Assembly (NCBI GenBank): GCA_030684755.1
Contig: JAUXXN010000658.1
Span: forward strand, 1 to 5,285
Direction: 5' to 3'
DNA: 5,285 nt
DNA from: Hydrogenophaga sp.
GTDB taxonomy: Bacteria > Pseudomonadota > Gammaproteobacteria > Burkholderiales > Burkholderiaceae_C
The translations under genes were made by a program, and so were the position numbers. The notes beneath the pieces are model-generated. The model saw only the letters and a list, made by a program, of their open reading frames with translations. It searched no databases and was not told where the DNA came from. This document shows, piece after piece, positions 5,188-5,285 of this stretch; the stretch's first letter is position 1; every line of letters starts with the position of its first letter.

Positions 5188-5285
5188 AGCCGCCCAGCTT
5201 CCAAAAAGCTGAAGTAGTCAGCGCGGTTAAAAATGATGTGGTCCAGCAGCTCAATGCCAAGAATATTCCCGGCCGCCCTGAGCTG
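5184..5285 (-). CDS. radC: RadC/JAB-domain protein, C-terminal 33 residues, runs off right edge
   Basis: The last 33 codons read LRAAGNILGIELLDHIIFNR, then ADYFSFLEAGRL and a stop. This is the recognisable end of the RadC (JAB/MPN-like, DUF2466) family, where a conserved LLDH(I/V)I strand is followed by a Ser-Phe/Leu-rich end; the metal-binding HxHPSG part lies beyond the window. RadC proteins were once thought to act in DNA repair, but their function is unsettled. The FNRxxYFSFLEAG ending is typical of the many copies carried on integrative elements and plasmids rather than the housekeeping copy, which suggests an island border here. Its stop overlaps the GTG of a small unrecognised ORF. Confidence 0.82.
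   Translation of the reverse strand, partial: QLRAAGNILGIELLDHIIFNRADYFSFLEAGRL

Noticed and set aside
4841..5285. CRISPR array or integron attC site suggested by the tandem repeats and nested stems
   Set aside because: The 12-base repeats are contiguous with no spacers, and the nested stem lacks the conserved integron core sequences.

Overview
The window is high-GC DNA with dense GC-rich codon use. It looks like a betaproteobacterium of the order Burkholderiales, perhaps Comamonadaceae. That placement is inference from protein style and from the pairing of a formate dehydrogenase cluster with a sigma-54 two-component system; no phylogenetic marker is present.

Layout. (1) Positions 1-844, minus strand: the start of a respiratory formate dehydrogenase operon. 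A small twin-arginine protein of the 'formate dehydrogenase region TAT target' type is followed 18 bases later by the N-terminal 200 residues of the molybdenum-containing catalytic subunit, which runs off the left edge. (2) Positions 845-1313: a divergent regulatory region of about 470 bases. It holds a sigma-54 (-24/-12) promoter facing the formate dehydrogenase genes, an 18-base palindrome overlapping its -24 box, and a perfect 17-base palindrome plus one extra half-site about 188 bases upstream of the predicted start. (3) Positions 1314-4840, plus strand: a two-gene operon with a 4-base GTGA overlap, encoding an NtrC-class sigma-54 response regulator and a membrane histidine kinase with a large periplasmic Cache-like sensor. 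(4) Positions 4841-5285: a junction zone with a 12-base tandem repeat, a hairpin, a weak unrecognised minus-strand ORF, and the last 33 codons of a RadC/JAB-family gene of the type often carried on mobile elements.

The parts suggest a closed circuit. A periplasmic signal (formate or a related compound, unproven) activates the kinase, which phosphorylates the response regulator. The regulator binds the upstream palindrome and, through its GAFTGA loop, activates sigma-54 RNA polymerase at the divergent promoter, switching on periplasmic formate oxidation. The individual families are known. The worthwhile observation is the complete wiring visible in one window: activator gene, candidate activator site, matching promoter class and target operon. 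The right edge looks like the border of an accessory region.
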